The notes: a model not told the origin generated them from the sequence alone. Counted from the first letter of the stretch, positions 24,744-33,933 are shown. The stretch is DNA of 64,000 bases from Carideicomes alvinocaridis (GCA_005473895.2 SRJI02000001.1:248001-312000), one strand, 5' to 3'. Made by a program: numbers and translations.

Positions 24744-27221
24744 CTACCGGTCGCCGTCGCCGGACTCGCCCCCCGAGGGATCGCCTCCGGACAGATCGCT
24801 TTCGTCGGGTTTCATCGGGGCGCGCGGCGCGGCCCCGTCGGTGCCGTGATCCGCATCGCCTGCGCCGGGGGTCGCGCGGCTGTCGTTCGCCGCCTGCGTC
24901 GCCCCGCGCAGCGTTTCGGGATTGCGGAACCAGATGTCGCTCTGCGGGAACGGGATCTCGACGCCCTCCTCGCTGAACCGCTTCGCGATCTGGTGATTCA
25001 TGTCGGATTTCACGTTCAGCACCCAGTTCACGTCGCGCAGGATGGCCCGGATCTCGAAATCGAGGCTGGAGGCGCCGAAGCCCTGGAAGACCACCGTCGG
25101 CGGCGGGTTCATCAGCACCATGGGGTGATCCTCGGCGATCTCCTGCAGGATCTTCTCCACCTTCCTGGTGTCGGTTCCATAGGCCACGCCCACCGCCACG
25201 ATGACACGGCCCACGGTGTTGCCGCGCGTGTAGTTGGTCACGGTGCCGGAGATGAAATCGGCATTCGGCACGATCACGTCGGTCCGGTCGAAGGTCTCGA
25301 TCCGGGTGGAGCGGACGGAGATGTCCTTGACGTAGCCCATGTTGGTCCCGACCTGCACCCAGTCGCCCTCGGAGATCGGCCGCTCGATCAGCAGGATGAT
25401 CCCCGAGACGAAGTTCTGCACGATGTTCTGCAGGCCGAAGCCGATCCCGACCGAAAGGGCGCCCGCGACATAGCCGAGCGCGGTCAGGTCGATCCCGGCG
25501 CTGGTGATGGCCAGTACCGCCGCCAGCATGATCCCGACATAGCCCAGCCCCGCCACGATCGCCGATTGCCCGCCCGGATCGATCTTTGTCTTGGGCAGGA
25601 CGGAGCTGCGCAGCATCCCCTGCACCAGCCGGGTCAGCCCGTAGCCCAGCACGAAGACCACGACGAAGACCATGAAATCGGTGGGCGAGATATTGGTCTC
25701 GCCCAGTGTGAAGCCCTCGCGGAAACGGGTCCAGAGGTCCAGCAGCTGCGACGGCCGCGTGCCCCAGACCAGCGCCAGCAGGGGCGCCGCCAGCAGCACG
25801 AGAACGATGCCCACAAGGACCGGGATCAGCCCCTCGTCATCGTCGTCGGTGGTGCGGGTGACGAAGCGGTAGACGTCGGTGGCAAAGCGCTGGAGGATCA
25901 GCACGAAGCTCAGCAGCGCGAGGGTATGGACCGCCGGGTAGACCATGGCGACCGCGGCCTCGCGGAACCCGATCGCGGCCAGGACCGGCCCGGCCACAGC
26001 GATCACCATGGCGATGCGGCCGAGGATGCGGGTGACGGCGTGGCGGAACTGCGGCTCGGCCGCGGCCTCGCTCAGCCCCTCGCCGGCGCGGCTGAGAAGC
26101 TGGCCGAGGCGGAACAGGAACAGCCCGGTGAGCGCGAGGAAGGGAAAGTCGAGCACCGCGCGGGCGGCATCGTCCAGCTCTTCCAGGTCGGCGATGCGGG
26201 TGGCCAGCAGGCGCAGCGCGAGGATGACGCCCAGGGCGACGCCGTGCCAATGCGCCTCGGCCCGGGCCTGCGGCTGGAGGTTGAGCGCATCGCCCGCGCC
26301 CCCCTCGCGCGAGATCGCCTGCTCGCACAGCCACTGGGCGCCGAGGATGTAGAGCCCCACGACCGGCGCCAGCGCGACCAGCGTCATGCCCTGGAAGCCC
26401 AGCAGCCCCGACAGTTCCGTCGCCAGCGCCAGTGCGAAGAGCCCGGCCACCGGCACGAGGATCAGCCCCAGCGAGGCGAGGAAGCCCCAGACACCGGTGC
26501 CGCCCCTGGTCCGCCGCCGCAGCCAGTTGACCAGCCACCGCACCCAATGCGCGCCGCGCAGGAACAGCAACAAGCCCACGGCGAGGACCACCGCCGCGGC
26601 GAGCCCGTTCTCGCGCATCTGGTCGGACCGGCTGTCGCTGTTCCAGTTCGCGACCACCTCGTCCTTGAGTGAGATGGGCGCCCGCAGCAGGCCCTCAACC
26701 GCTTTCGGCCAATGGACCGGGTTGAGCGGTGACGGCCCCAAGGTCAGCAGGCGCTCTGTCTCGCGTTCGCGGATCGTGGCGTCGATCTCGTTGATCAGGC
26801 CGTCGGCGCGGTTGAAGGCCTCTTCAGCCCGCAGGACCGGCGCCCGCAGCTCGGCGAGCTGGCTGTTCAGGTCGCTGCGCCGTGCCGCGATCTGATCCGA
26901 TTCCTCGGCCCCCTCCTCGGGTTCCGGGCCGAGCGCGTCGAGTTGGGATTGCAGGGTGGATATTCGCGACTGGTTGGCATTGCGCGCCGTCAGGAACTTG
27001 TCACGCCAGGCCGCGAGGTCGGCGCGCAGGTTCTCGAGCTCGGGATTGCTCGCCTCGCTCTCCTCGATCGTCTGCTCGGCCTGGTCGGCGGAGGTCTCCC
27101 AGTCGGAATAGTCGATCGTCTCGCCGGTCTGGGCGACGATCTGGACCGCGAAAAGCAGCAGGAACGCCGCGGCGAGGCCCGCCGTGCGCAGCCCGTCGCG
27201 AAGCGCCCGCGCGAAGGTCAT
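24744..27221 (-). CDS. MscS-family mechanosensitive channel with DUF3772-like periplasmic domain
   Basis: An 825-residue inner-membrane channel. A signal-like segment (AAFLLLFAVQIVAQ) is followed by a coiled-coil-rich periplasmic part, which includes LQSQLDALGPEPEEGAEESD, to about residue 220. Multiple membrane segments follow, then the MscS core from about 600: GFGLQNIVQNFVSGIILL and then ERPISEGDWVQVG. The C-terminal tail is acidic and low in complexity. The start ATG at 27221 overlaps the cysteine synthase stop by ATGA; the frame upstream of it is a shadow. Large MscS proteins of this kind release solutes on hypo-osmotic shock, though other regulatory functions are known. Confidence 0.88.
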   Translation of the reverse strand: MTFARALRDGLRTAGLAAAFLLLFAVQIVAQTGETIDYSDWETSADQAEQTIEESEASNPELENLRADLAAWRDKFLTARNANQSRISTLQSQLDALGPEPEEGAEESDQIAARRSDLNSQLAELRAPVLRAEEAFNRADGLINEIDATIRERETERLLTLGPSPLNPVHWPKAVEGLLRAPISLKDEVVANWNSDSRSDQMRENGLAAAVVLAVGLLLFLRGAHWVRWLVNWLRRRTRGGTGVWGFLASLGLILVPVAGLFALALATELSGLLGFQGMTLVALAPVVGLYILGAQWLCEQAISREGGAGDALNLQPQARAEAHWHGVALGVILALRLLATRIADLEELDDAARAVLDFPFLALTGLFLFRLGQLLSRAGEGLSEAAAEPQFRHAVTRILGRIAMVIAVAGPVLAAIGFREAAVAMVYPAVHTLALLSFVLILQRFATDVYRFVTRTTDDDDEGLIPVLVGIVLVLLAAPLLALVWGTRPSQLLDLWTRFREGFTLGETNISPTDFMVFVVVFVLGYGLTRLVQGMLRSSVLPKTKIDPGGQSAIVAGLGYVGIMLAAVLAITSAGIDLTALGYVAGALSVGIGFGLQNIVQNFVSGIILLIERPISEGDWVQVGTNMGYVKDISVRSTRIETFDRTDVIVPNADFISGTVTNYTRGNTVGRVIVAVGVAYGTDTRKVEKILQEIAEDHPMVLMNPPPTVVFQGFGASSLDFEIRAILRDVNWVLNVKSDMNHQIAKRFSEEGVEIPFPQSDIWFRNPETLRGATQAANDSRATPGAGDADHGTDGAAPRAPMKPDESDLSGGDPSGGESGDGDR

Positions 27222-28252
27222 ACGTCCTCGAAAACGCCCGGAATCGAAGCGGGCGCCTTGTCGAGCCAACCGGGCACCGGCAGCCCCTTGTCCTTGAGGA
27301 AGTCCGGGTTGAACAGCTTGGACTGGTAGCGGTTGCCGAAGTCGCAGAGCACGGTGACGATGGTGTGGCCCGGCCCCATCTCCTTCGCCATGCGGACGGC
27401 GCCGGCGACGTTGATGCCCGACGAGCCGCCGAGGCACAGGCCCTCTTCGGCGAGCAGTTCGAACACGACCGGCAGCGCCTCGTCATCTGGGATCTGGTAC
27501 ATCATGTCGGGCCGGAAGCCCTCGAGGTTGGCGGTGATCCGCCCCTGCCCGATCCCCTCGGTGATCGAACTGCCCTCGGGATGCGCCTCGCCGTCCTTGT
27601 AGAGCGAATAGACGCCCGAGCCCATCGGGTCGGCCAGGCCGATCTTCACGCCGCGGGGCTGCAGCGCCATGCCGACGCCCGCCAGCGTCCCGCCGGAGCC
27701 GACCGAGCAGATGAAGCCGTCGACCTTGCCGTCGGTCTGCTCCCAGATCTCGGGGCCCGTGCCCTCGATATGGGCCTGCCGGTTGGCGGTGTTGTCGAAC
27801 TGGTTGGCCCAGATCACCCCCTCGGGCGTGGTCTTGGCCAGCTCCTTGGCCAGCCGCTCGGAATAGCGGACGTAGTTGTTGGGGTTCTTGTAGGGCGCCG
27901 CCGGGACCTGCACCAGCTCGGCACCGGCCAGGCGGATCATGTCCTTCTTCTCCTGGCTCTGGGTCTCGGGGATGACGATCACGGTCTTGAAGCCCATGGC
28001 CGCCCCCACCAGCGCGAGGCCGATGCCGGTATTGCCGGCCGTGCCCTCGACGATGGTGCCGCCGGGCTTCAGCAGCCCCTTCTCCATCGCGTCGCGGATG
28101 ATGAACAGCGCGGCCCGGTCCTTGACCGACTGGCCGGGATTCATGAATTCGGCCTTGCCGAGAATTTCGCAGCCCGTCTCTTCCGAGGCCTTGGTCAGAC
28201 GGATCAGCGGGGTGTTCCCGATGGTGTCGACCATGTCGCGTGCGATCGCCAT
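27218..28252 (-). CDS. cysK: Cysteine synthase A
   Basis: A 344-residue O-acetylserine sulfhydrylase that makes cysteine from O-acetylserine and sulfide. PLP-binding Lys44 lies in NPGQSVKDRAA; EGTAGNTGIG binds substrate and GSGGTLAG the phosphate. It is slightly longer than typical CysK (about 310-325), with a C-terminal extension. It follows trgA and trgB, as in Rhodobacter sphaeroides, where I recall the trgAB-cysK region conferring tellurite resistance. CysK supplies thiols that help to detoxify tellurite. It is coupled to the downstream channel gene by ATGA. Confidence 0.93.
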   Translation of the reverse strand: MAIARDMVDTIGNTPLIRLTKASEETGCEILGKAEFMNPGQSVKDRAALFIIRDAMEKGLLKPGGTIVEGTAGNTGIGLALVGAAMGFKTVIVIPETQSQEKKDMIRLAGAELVQVPAAPYKNPNNYVRYSERLAKELAKTTPEGVIWANQFDNTANRQAHIEGTGPEIWEQTDGKVDGFICSVGSGGTLAGVGMALQPRGVKIGLADPMGSGVYSLYKDGEAHPEGSSITEGIGQGRITANLEGFRPDMMYQIPDDEALPVVFELLAEEGLCLGGSSGINVAGAVRMAKEMGPGHTIVTVLCDFGNRYQSKLFNPDFLKDKGLPVPGWLDKAPASIPGVFEDV

Positions 28253-28309
28253 GAGAGGGCTCCTTCTCCCGTAGTGTGGCTTGTCATGTAGCCGGGCGGC
28301 GGGGTGAAC

Positions 28310-29440
28310 TCAAGCCGGGGCGCGCAAGCGGTCGCGATGGCGTGCGAGCCAGTTGATCGCCAGCACCAGTGGCGCGGCCTGCAAACGGTCCGCATCGGCA
28401 AGTGCCAGCGCCTCCTCGAAGGGCATGACGTGGCCGCGGATATCCTCGTTCTCCTCGTCCAGCCCGGCAATGCCCGCCACCTCCTCCGGCAGGTCGGCGA
28501 GACCCACGTAGATGTGGTAGAACTCGGTGGAATTGCCCGGCGATGCGTAGGAGCGTGAGACGAATTCCAGCCCCTTGAGCTCCAGCCCCGCCTCCTCCAG
28601 CGCCTCGCGGCGCGCGGTCTCTTCCGGGGTCTCGCCCGGATCGATCCGCCCCGCCACCGGCTCGAGGCACCACGGCTCGGGATCGTGACGCGCCAGAAGC
28701 GCCGGGCGGAACTGCTCGATCAGCATCACCCGGTCGCGGGCCGGGTCATAGGGCAGGACCAGCGCGGAATCGCCGGTGACGAAGATCGCGCGATCGACCT
28801 CCGGCCCCATCGTCCCGTCGAAGCGGCGGAAGCGCAGGTCGAATTCCTCAATCGCGAAGAACCCCGCATAGGGCCGGCGCAGCGCCAGGATCTCCACGTC
28901 GCCCGGTTCGGGGCGGCGGGTCACGCCGCGCGGCGGCAGGGTCTCGGCCCGCAGCTTCTGGTCGGCGCGCACCAGCGCCTGCGGGTAGAGCCGGTCGATC
29001 TCCTCGGCGCTCAGCCGGCCGAAATGGCTCATCACCTCGGCCCCGGCAAGCGCCGCGCGGCGCCCGTGGCGGTCGGCCCAGGCCTCCAACTGCCACGCCC
29101 CCGCCACCGGCAGTGCGCCCGCCTCGTCGAAATAGGCCAGGGCCGGCCGCGCCTCGTCTCCGGCCTCCACCTTCACCTCGCGCAGCAGGTAGCCGTAGGC
29201 GCCCTCGTAGGCGTCGAGCCGCGCCACCCCGGCCGCGTCCAGGCCGCGCAGCAGCAGCCCCTCGGCCACCTCGCCCGGGGCCTGGACGAGCGAGGGGAAG
29301 TCGTGGCCGTCCACCGCGCGCACCGCATGGTCGGGCAGCCGCGCCGGGCTCAGCGACAGGGCACCGGCGTCGCGGTCGAGTACCGCCTCCAGCAGGGGGA
29401 CGTGCCGAAGGGTGCCGTAGAGAAAGATGTCGCGGGGCAA
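28310..29440 (-). CDS. trgB: Tellurite resistance protein TrgB, GGCT-like plus NUDIX fusion
   Basis: A 376-residue two-domain protein. The N-terminus (FLYGTLRHVPLL, to about residue 160) resembles gamma-glutamylcyclotransferase/AIG2-like proteins. The C-terminus is a NUDIX hydrolase with a full NUDIX box from G264 to about 286 (GRIDPGETPEETARREA...) and fits ADP-ribose pyrophosphatases. It matches R. sphaeroides TrgB in architecture and in its place between trgA and cysK. The trgA stop and trgB start are one base apart. The substrate is not known; hydrolysis of ADP-ribose-like molecules is the family expectation. Confidence 0.85.
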   Translation of the reverse strand: MPRDIFLYGTLRHVPLLEAVLDRDAGALSLSPARLPDHAVRAVDGHDFPSLVQAPGEVAEGLLLRGLDAAGVARLDAYEGAYGYLLREVKVEAGDEARPALAYFDEAGALPVAGAWQLEAWADRHGRRAALAGAEVMSHFGRLSAEEIDRLYPQALVRADQKLRAETLPPRGVTRRPEPGDVEILALRRPYAGFFAIEEFDLRFRRFDGTMGPEVDRAIFVTGDSALVLPYDPARDRVMLIEQFRPALLARHDPEPWCLEPVAGRIDPGETPEETARREALEEAGLELKGLEFVSRSYASPGNSTEFYHIYVGLADLPEEVAGIAGLDEENEDIRGHVMPFEEALALADADRLQAAPLVLAINWLARHRDRLRAPA

Positions 29441-29441
29441 G

Positions 29442-29885
29442 TTACCTCCATCTGCGCCAGACCCATTCGCTCAGCAGCCCGGCAATGCAGCCGCCGATCA
29501 GAAGGGTCAGAATGATCTGCGAGGTGGCGATCATCGCCAGGTATTCCATCGCGATGCCGAAGGAGTCGGTCAGCGCCTCCAGCGGGCCGCGATAGCGGTT
29601 CCGCAGCGCCAGGCGCGTCATCTCGCCCCCGGAATGGACCACCAGCGCCCAGAACACCATCGCCGCCGTCCCGGTGATGCCATAGCTGATGCCCGCGGAA
29701 TAGCCCCGCCCGGCCTGCCGCCCGATCACCACCCAGCCGCAGAGAAACCCGATGGCCGCGTTGATATAGTTGAAATTCCCGAAATACTTGCCCTCGGGAA
29801 AGAGCAGCTTGACCTGCTCGGACACGATCCAGGCCACCACCGCCAGGGCGATGGCGGCGGCCAGCTTCGCTGCGGTGGGCATCAT
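29442..29885 (-). CDS. trgA: TrgA-family membrane protein
   Basis: A 147-residue inner-membrane protein with about four hydrophobic segments (near residues 5-22, 40-58, 66-85 and 115-138). It corresponds to TrgA, the tellurite-resistance membrane protein described in Rhodobacter sphaeroides. It is directly followed by trgB and preceded, 3 bases away, by the cfa gene. It has no known enzymatic motif; the molecular function of TrgA is not established. Confidence 0.82.
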   Translation of the reverse strand: MMPTAAKLAAAIALAVVAWIVSEQVKLLFPEGKYFGNFNYINAAIGFLCGWVVIGRQAGRGYSAGISYGITGTAAMVFWALVVHSGGEMTRLALRNRYRGPLEALTDSFGIAMEYLAMIATSQIILTLLIGGCIAGLLSEWVWRRWR

Positions 29886-29888
29886 CTC

Positions 29889-31151
29889 TCAGGCGGGCCT
29901 TGCAATCGTGATCTGGGTCACGTCGCAGTTTCCGCTGTGGAAGGTCGCCGCGCAAGAGGTGAGGTAGAAATTCCACATCCGCCGGAATCGCGTGTCGAAG
30001 CCCAGTTCGGCCACCCGGTCCCAGTTGTCATTGAAGGTCTTGTGCCAGCGGCGAAGCGTCTGGCTGTAGCTCTGGCCGAATTCATGCGACCCCGCGACCG
30101 TCAGCCCCGCGCGGCCGGCCTCGTCCCGCAGCGCCGTCGGCGACGGCAGCATGCCCCCCGGAAAGATGTATTTCTGGATGAAATCGACGCTGCGGCGATA
30201 GGCGGCCCAGCGGGCATCGCTGATCGTGATCACCTGCAGCGTCGCCTTCGCCCCCGGCTTCAGCCGCTCGCGCAGGGCGCCGAAGAAGACCGGCCAGTAC
30301 TGCTCTCCCACCGCCTCGAACATCTCGATGGAGGCGATGCCGTCATATTGCCCGCCCACGTCGCGGTAATCCTGCAGCCGCAGGTCCACCCGGTCCGACA
30401 GCCCCGCCTCGGCGATGCGGCGGGTGGCAAAGGCGTGCTGCTCGCGGCTGATGGTGATGCCGGTGACGCGCAGCCCGCGCTCGCCCGCCGCGTATTCGGC
30501 AAAGCCACCCCAGCCGCAGCCGATCTCCAGCACGTGGTCGCCCTCGGCCACGCCCATGCCGTCGACCATCGCGGCGTATTTCGCGCGCTGCGCCTTCTCC
30601 AGGCTTTCCTGCCCGGTCTCGAACAGGGCCGAGGAATAGGTCATCGTCTCGTCCAGCCAGAGCCGGTAGAAGTCGTTCCCCAGGTCGTAGTGATGCGCGA
30701 TGTTGCGCCGTGCCTGCCGCTTGGAGTTGCGCTGCAGGCGGTAGCGCAGCCGCTCGTAGAGCCGCAGCAGGCCGATGCCGGGAAACCCGTCCGAGATCTC
30801 GTCGTTGCCGGTCAGGGTGAGATCCATGAAGGCCTGCAGGTCGGGTGTGGTCCAGCCGCCCTCGAGATAGGCGTCGGAAAAGCCCAGGTCGCCCTCGCGC
30901 AGGACGCGGGCAAAGACGTCCGGATCGCGGATCTCGACCTCCGCCACCGGCCCCGGCGCGGCGCCCTCGGCGCGGAACCGGCGGCCATCGGGCAGCAGGA
31001 TGTCGAGCCGGCCGTTCCGCAGCTGCTTCGCCTTGGCGAAGACGGGGGCAAAGTAGCGCGGCAGGTTGCCCTGCCCCTCGGTGGTCGTGTGGTACATCTG
31101 GTCCTTTCCGATGATGCCCGTGGCAGCGCTTCGCGCGCGTCCCGCCTTCAT
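29889..31151 (-). CDS. cfa: Cyclopropane-fatty-acyl-phospholipid synthase
   Basis: A 420-residue SAM-dependent enzyme that adds a methylene group to unsaturated phospholipid acyl chains at the membrane. The SAM-binding motif I is LEIGCGWGGFAEYAA, preceded by YSSALFETGQESLEKAQ and followed by GITISREQHAFA, the usual CFA-synthase sequence. The ATG at 31151 overlaps the photolyase stop by ATGA. In R. sphaeroides cfaA and phrA belong to the RpoE/ChrR singlet-oxygen regulon, and both genes sit together here. Confidence 0.92.
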   Translation of the reverse strand: MKAGRARSAATGIIGKDQMYHTTTEGQGNLPRYFAPVFAKAKQLRNGRLDILLPDGRRFRAEGAAPGPVAEVEIRDPDVFARVLREGDLGFSDAYLEGGWTTPDLQAFMDLTLTGNDEISDGFPGIGLLRLYERLRYRLQRNSKRQARRNIAHHYDLGNDFYRLWLDETMTYSSALFETGQESLEKAQRAKYAAMVDGMGVAEGDHVLEIGCGWGGFAEYAAGERGLRVTGITISREQHAFATRRIAEAGLSDRVDLRLQDYRDVGGQYDGIASIEMFEAVGEQYWPVFFGALRERLKPGAKATLQVITISDARWAAYRRSVDFIQKYIFPGGMLPSPTALRDEAGRAGLTVAGSHEFGQSYSQTLRRWHKTFNDNWDRVAELGFDTRFRRMWNFYLTSCAATFHSGNCDVTQITIARPA

Positions 31152-32563
31152 GACGTGCTGTCCTCGTAGGCGGCCAGCGCCCGGGCGCGGCCTTCCTTCA
31201 AATCGACCACCGGGGCCTGCGGGTAATCCTCTTCCGCGCTGCGCTTCCAGTGTCGCGGCACCGCCTCGTAGAAGGCGAGCGCGGTCTGCGAAGGCCGCTC
31301 GCCCATCGGCAGCCAGCGGTTCAGGTAGGTCTTGTCGGGATCGAACTTTTCCCGCTGCGTGGCCGGGTTGAAGATGCGGAAATAGGGTGAGGCGTCGGGT
31401 CCGCTGCCCGCCACCCATTGCCAGCCCAGCGCGTTGTTGGCCGGATCCCAGTCGATCAGCGTGTCCTCGAACCATTTCAGCCCGACGCGCCAATGCACCA
31501 GCAGGTGCTTGGTCAGGTAGGACGCGACGATCATGCGGCTGCGGTTGTGCATGCGCCCGGTGACATAGAGCTCGCGCATGGCAGCGTCGACGATGGGCAC
31601 GCCGGTGCGCGCCTCCTTCCAGGCGCGGATCTCGGCCAGCCGCTCGTCATCCTTCCACGGAAAGTCGTTCCAGCCCTCGCGCCAGTTCTCCGACGGAAGC
31701 GAGGGCGCGTGGTAGAGCAGGTGATAGGCGAATTCGCGCCAGGCGAGTTCCTTGAGAAAGGTCTCGGCCCCGGCCTTGCCCTCTTCCATCGCGCGCTGGC
31801 CGGCATGCCAGCACTGGCGGGGAGAGATCTCGCCCAGCGACAGGTTCTCCGACAGGTCGGAGGTGGCGTCGGCCGCGGGAAAGTCGCGCAGCTCCGCGTA
31901 GTCCTGTATCCGCCGCGCGACGAAATTCCCCAGCCGGGCCTGCGCCGCCTGCTCGCTCGGCAGGGCGTGGGCGCGCACGATGTCGGCGCCGCGGTCCATC
32001 GCGGCCGAGAGATGCCAGTCGGCCAGCCGGTCGCTGTCCGGCCAGGTCTCCGGCGCGGGAATGCGATCGGGCGCCGACAGCGCGGGCCCCACATCCCGGC
32101 CGCGCACGGCGCGCCAATACGGGGTGAAGACCTTGTAGAAGCCGCCCTCCTTCGTCTGCACGGTCCAGGGCTCGAACAGCAGGTGGCCGGGCTGGCTGAC
32201 GACCTCGACGCCGTCCTCCTCCAGCGCGGCCTTGATGCGGGTGTCGCGGGCGATGCTGTCGGGGTCGTAGGCCCGGCTCCAGCACAGGCGGGTCGCGCCG
32301 GTCTCGCGGATCAGCGCGCGCAACGCTTCCAGCGCGTCGCCCGAGCGCAGGATCAGGCGCGAGCCCTTGTCCTCGAGGCTCTCGGCCAGCGCCTCGATCC
32401 CCAGTTCCAGCCGGAATTTCGGTGCCGCGCCCAGACCGTCCACGAGGGAATCGCGGATATGGACAGGAATCACGGGCCCCTCGCCCTCGCAGGCAGCGGT
32501 GAGTGCGGCGTTGTCGCTGAGCCGCAGATCGCGGCGAAACCAGATCAGCGTCGGTGCAGTCAT
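31148..32563 (-). CDS. phrA: Deoxyribodipyrimidine photolyase
   Basis: A 471-residue light-dependent DNA repair enzyme that splits cyclobutane pyrimidine dimers. The N-terminal antenna domain starts TLIWFRRDLRLSDN; the FAD-binding domain shows SENLSLGEISPRQCW, ELAWREFAYHLL, GVPIVDAAMRELYVTGRMHNR and NNALGWQWVAGSGPDASPYF. The ATG at 32563 follows AAAGGAG; the upstream frame belongs to no gene. It is coupled to cfa by ATGA and preceded by a candidate sigma-E promoter. A cryptochrome function is unlikely given the class I photolyase motifs. Confidence 0.93.
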   Translation of the reverse strand: MTAPTLIWFRRDLRLSDNAALTAACEGEGPVIPVHIRDSLVDGLGAAPKFRLELGIEALAESLEDKGSRLILRSGDALEALRALIRETGATRLCWSRAYDPDSIARDTRIKAALEEDGVEVVSQPGHLLFEPWTVQTKEGGFYKVFTPYWRAVRGRDVGPALSAPDRIPAPETWPDSDRLADWHLSAAMDRGADIVRAHALPSEQAAQARLGNFVARRIQDYAELRDFPAADATSDLSENLSLGEISPRQCWHAGQRAMEEGKAGAETFLKELAWREFAYHLLYHAPSLPSENWREGWNDFPWKDDERLAEIRAWKEARTGVPIVDAAMRELYVTGRMHNRSRMIVASYLTKHLLVHWRVGLKWFEDTLIDWDPANNALGWQWVAGSGPDASPYFRIFNPATQREKFDPDKTYLNRWLPMGERPSQTALAFYEAVPRHWKRSAEEDYPQAPVVDLKEGRARALAAYEDSTS

Positions 32564-32588
32564 GCGGGTGCAGTCTCCTTTGTGGGGG

Positions 32589-32618
32589 AGTGTACGACCC
32601 CGCGGGCCGACCGGATCA
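32589..32618 (-). promoter_or_regulatory. Candidate RpoE (sigma-E/ChrR)-type promoter for phrA-cfa
   Basis: On the minus strand TGATCC (32618-32613) is followed after 18 bases by TACACT (32594-32589), 26 bases before the phrA ATG. From recall, the R. sphaeroides RpoE promoters have TGATCC at -35 and a TAAG-type -10 at about this spacing, and phrA and cfaA are known targets. The -35 matches fully and the -10 only in part. Confidence 0.4.
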
Positions 32619-32637
32619 CTCGGGCCACGGCGACGGC

Positions 32638-33858
32638 TCAGATCAGGCGGTCCAGCGCCTGGATCAGCTTGGCCACCTCGTCCTCGGAGGTGTAGTGGAC
32701 GAAGGACAGGCGCAGCACGCCCTTGTCGACATCCACGCCCATCGCCCGAAGCGGACGTACCGCGTAGAAATCCCCGCCGCCGGCGATGATCCCCTGCCCT
32801 GCCAACGCCTCGGCCACCGGGGCCGCCGCACCGGGCAGTTCCAGCGCCACGGTGGGCGCGCGGCCCTCCGCCTCCGCCGGGCCCAGCAGGCGCACGGAAT
32901 TGCGGTCGCGGGCAAAGTCCAGCAGCGGTTGCAGCAGCTCCACCTCGCGGGCCCGCATCAGGTCGTGGACCTGCTGACCCCGCTCCACCGGCGCCCCCTC
33001 GATCCCGTGATGCTCCGCCAGCGCATCGAGGTAATCGGCGATCCCGGCACAGGCCGCCACCTGCGCATGGTCCGGCCCCGCCGGGGTGAACCGCTTGTAG
33101 AGCGTGTCGGCATTGAAGAAATGCGCCTGGTTCGGCAGCATCTCGGCCAGCGCCCGGCGGATCACCATCAGGCCCTGGTGCGGGCCGTAGGTCTTGTAGG
33201 CCGAGAACAGGTAGATGTCGGCCCCCAGCGTGCCCACATCCGGCAGGCCGTGGGGCGCGTAGCTTACCCCGTCGACGCAGACGAAGGCGCCCGCGGCATG
33301 GGCCATGCCCACCACCTCGGAGACCGGGTTGATCTCGCCCACCACGTTGGAGCAATGCGGCATGCAGAGCAGGCGCACCTTCTCGTCCAGCAGTTCTTCG
33401 AGGGCGGCGGGGTCCAGGCGGCCGGTGACCGGGTCGAGCTTCCATTCCCGGATCTCGAAGCCTTCCTCCGCCAGCCGCCGCCAGGGGCCGGAATTGGCCT
33501 CGTGGTCCTGGTCGGTGACGATGATCGCCTCGCCCTTCTCCATGAACTGGGCGAAGGCGCGGGCCAGCACGTAGGTGTTCTGCGTGGTCGAGGGGCCGAA
33601 GCTCAGCTCGTCGGTCGCGACCCCCATGAGGGCGGCCAGCCGCGAGCGCGCCTCGTCCATCTCCTCCCCGCCCAGCCGGGTGGGGTCGGCATAGCCGTAG
33701 GGCTGCATCTTGCGCGTGCGGTAGAAGCGCGTCAGCCGGTCGATCACCGGGGCGCAGGCATAGGAGCCGCCCGCATTTTCGAAAAAGGCAAGGCCCTCCA
33801 GCGAGGGTTCGGAAAAGGCGGGGAACTGCGCCCGCACGAAATCGATATCGAGTGTCAT
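32638..33858 (-). CDS. Class V aminotransferase, cysteine-desulfurase-like
   Basis: A 406-residue PLP-dependent enzyme of the aminotransferase class V/NifS-like group. PLP-binding Lys lies in FSAYKTYGPHQG, with FFENAGGSY near the start and HCSNVVGEINPV mid-protein. The conserved catalytic cysteine loop of SufS/IscS (such as RxGxHC) is not obvious, so it may be a desulfurase-like enzyme with another substrate. ATG 33858 is favoured because the family start (LDIDFVRAQFPAF) follows it; a longer start at 33891 would reach into the hairpin. It heads the minus-strand run, 74 bases before phrA. Confidence 0.8.
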   Translation of the reverse strand: MTLDIDFVRAQFPAFSEPSLEGLAFFENAGGSYACAPVIDRLTRFYRTRKMQPYGYADPTRLGGEEMDEARSRLAALMGVATDELSFGPSTTQNTYVLARAFAQFMEKGEAIIVTDQDHEANSGPWRRLAEEGFEIREWKLDPVTGRLDPAALEELLDEKVRLLCMPHCSNVVGEINPVSEVVGMAHAAGAFVCVDGVSYAPHGLPDVGTLGADIYLFSAYKTYGPHQGLMVIRRALAEMLPNQAHFFNADTLYKRFTPAGPDHAQVAACAGIADYLDALAEHHGIEGAPVERGQQVHDLMRAREVELLQPLLDFARDRNSVRLLGPAEAEGRAPTVALELPGAAAPVAEALAGQGIIAGGGDFYAVRPLRAMGVDVDKGVLRLSFVHYTSEDEVAKLIQALDRLI

Positions 33859-33876
33859 GGCCTCATGAATACGGAA

Positions 33877-33907
33877 ACGCCCGCCGGGCACAAGGCCGGG
33901 CGGGCGT
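33877..33907 (-). terminator. Rho-independent-type terminator after the BCCT transporter
   Basis: A perfect 9-bp stem, ACGCCCGCC/GGCGGGCGT, encloses a 13-base loop and is followed on the minus strand by TTTCC. It lies 27 bases beyond the transporter stop codon and just before the aminotransferase start. Confidence 0.5.
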
Positions 33908-33933
33908 CAGGGTCGTCGCGTCCGGTCAGGCGG

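Noticed and set aside
24018-26672. 884-codon open frame on the + strand
   Set aside because: It is antisense to alaX and the MscS channel. Its composition (His, Gln, Arg, Ala, Gly-rich) is the usual shadow of GC-rich codons, and it has no domain.
29427-31169. 580-codon + strand frame
   Set aside because: Antisense to trgA and cfa, which both have clear motifs; the frame shows only shadow composition.
32564-33445. Long N-terminal extension of the photolyase frame
   Set aside because: The extension lies in a different frame of the aminotransferase gene; the photolyase family start and a Shine-Dalgarno site place the start at 32563.
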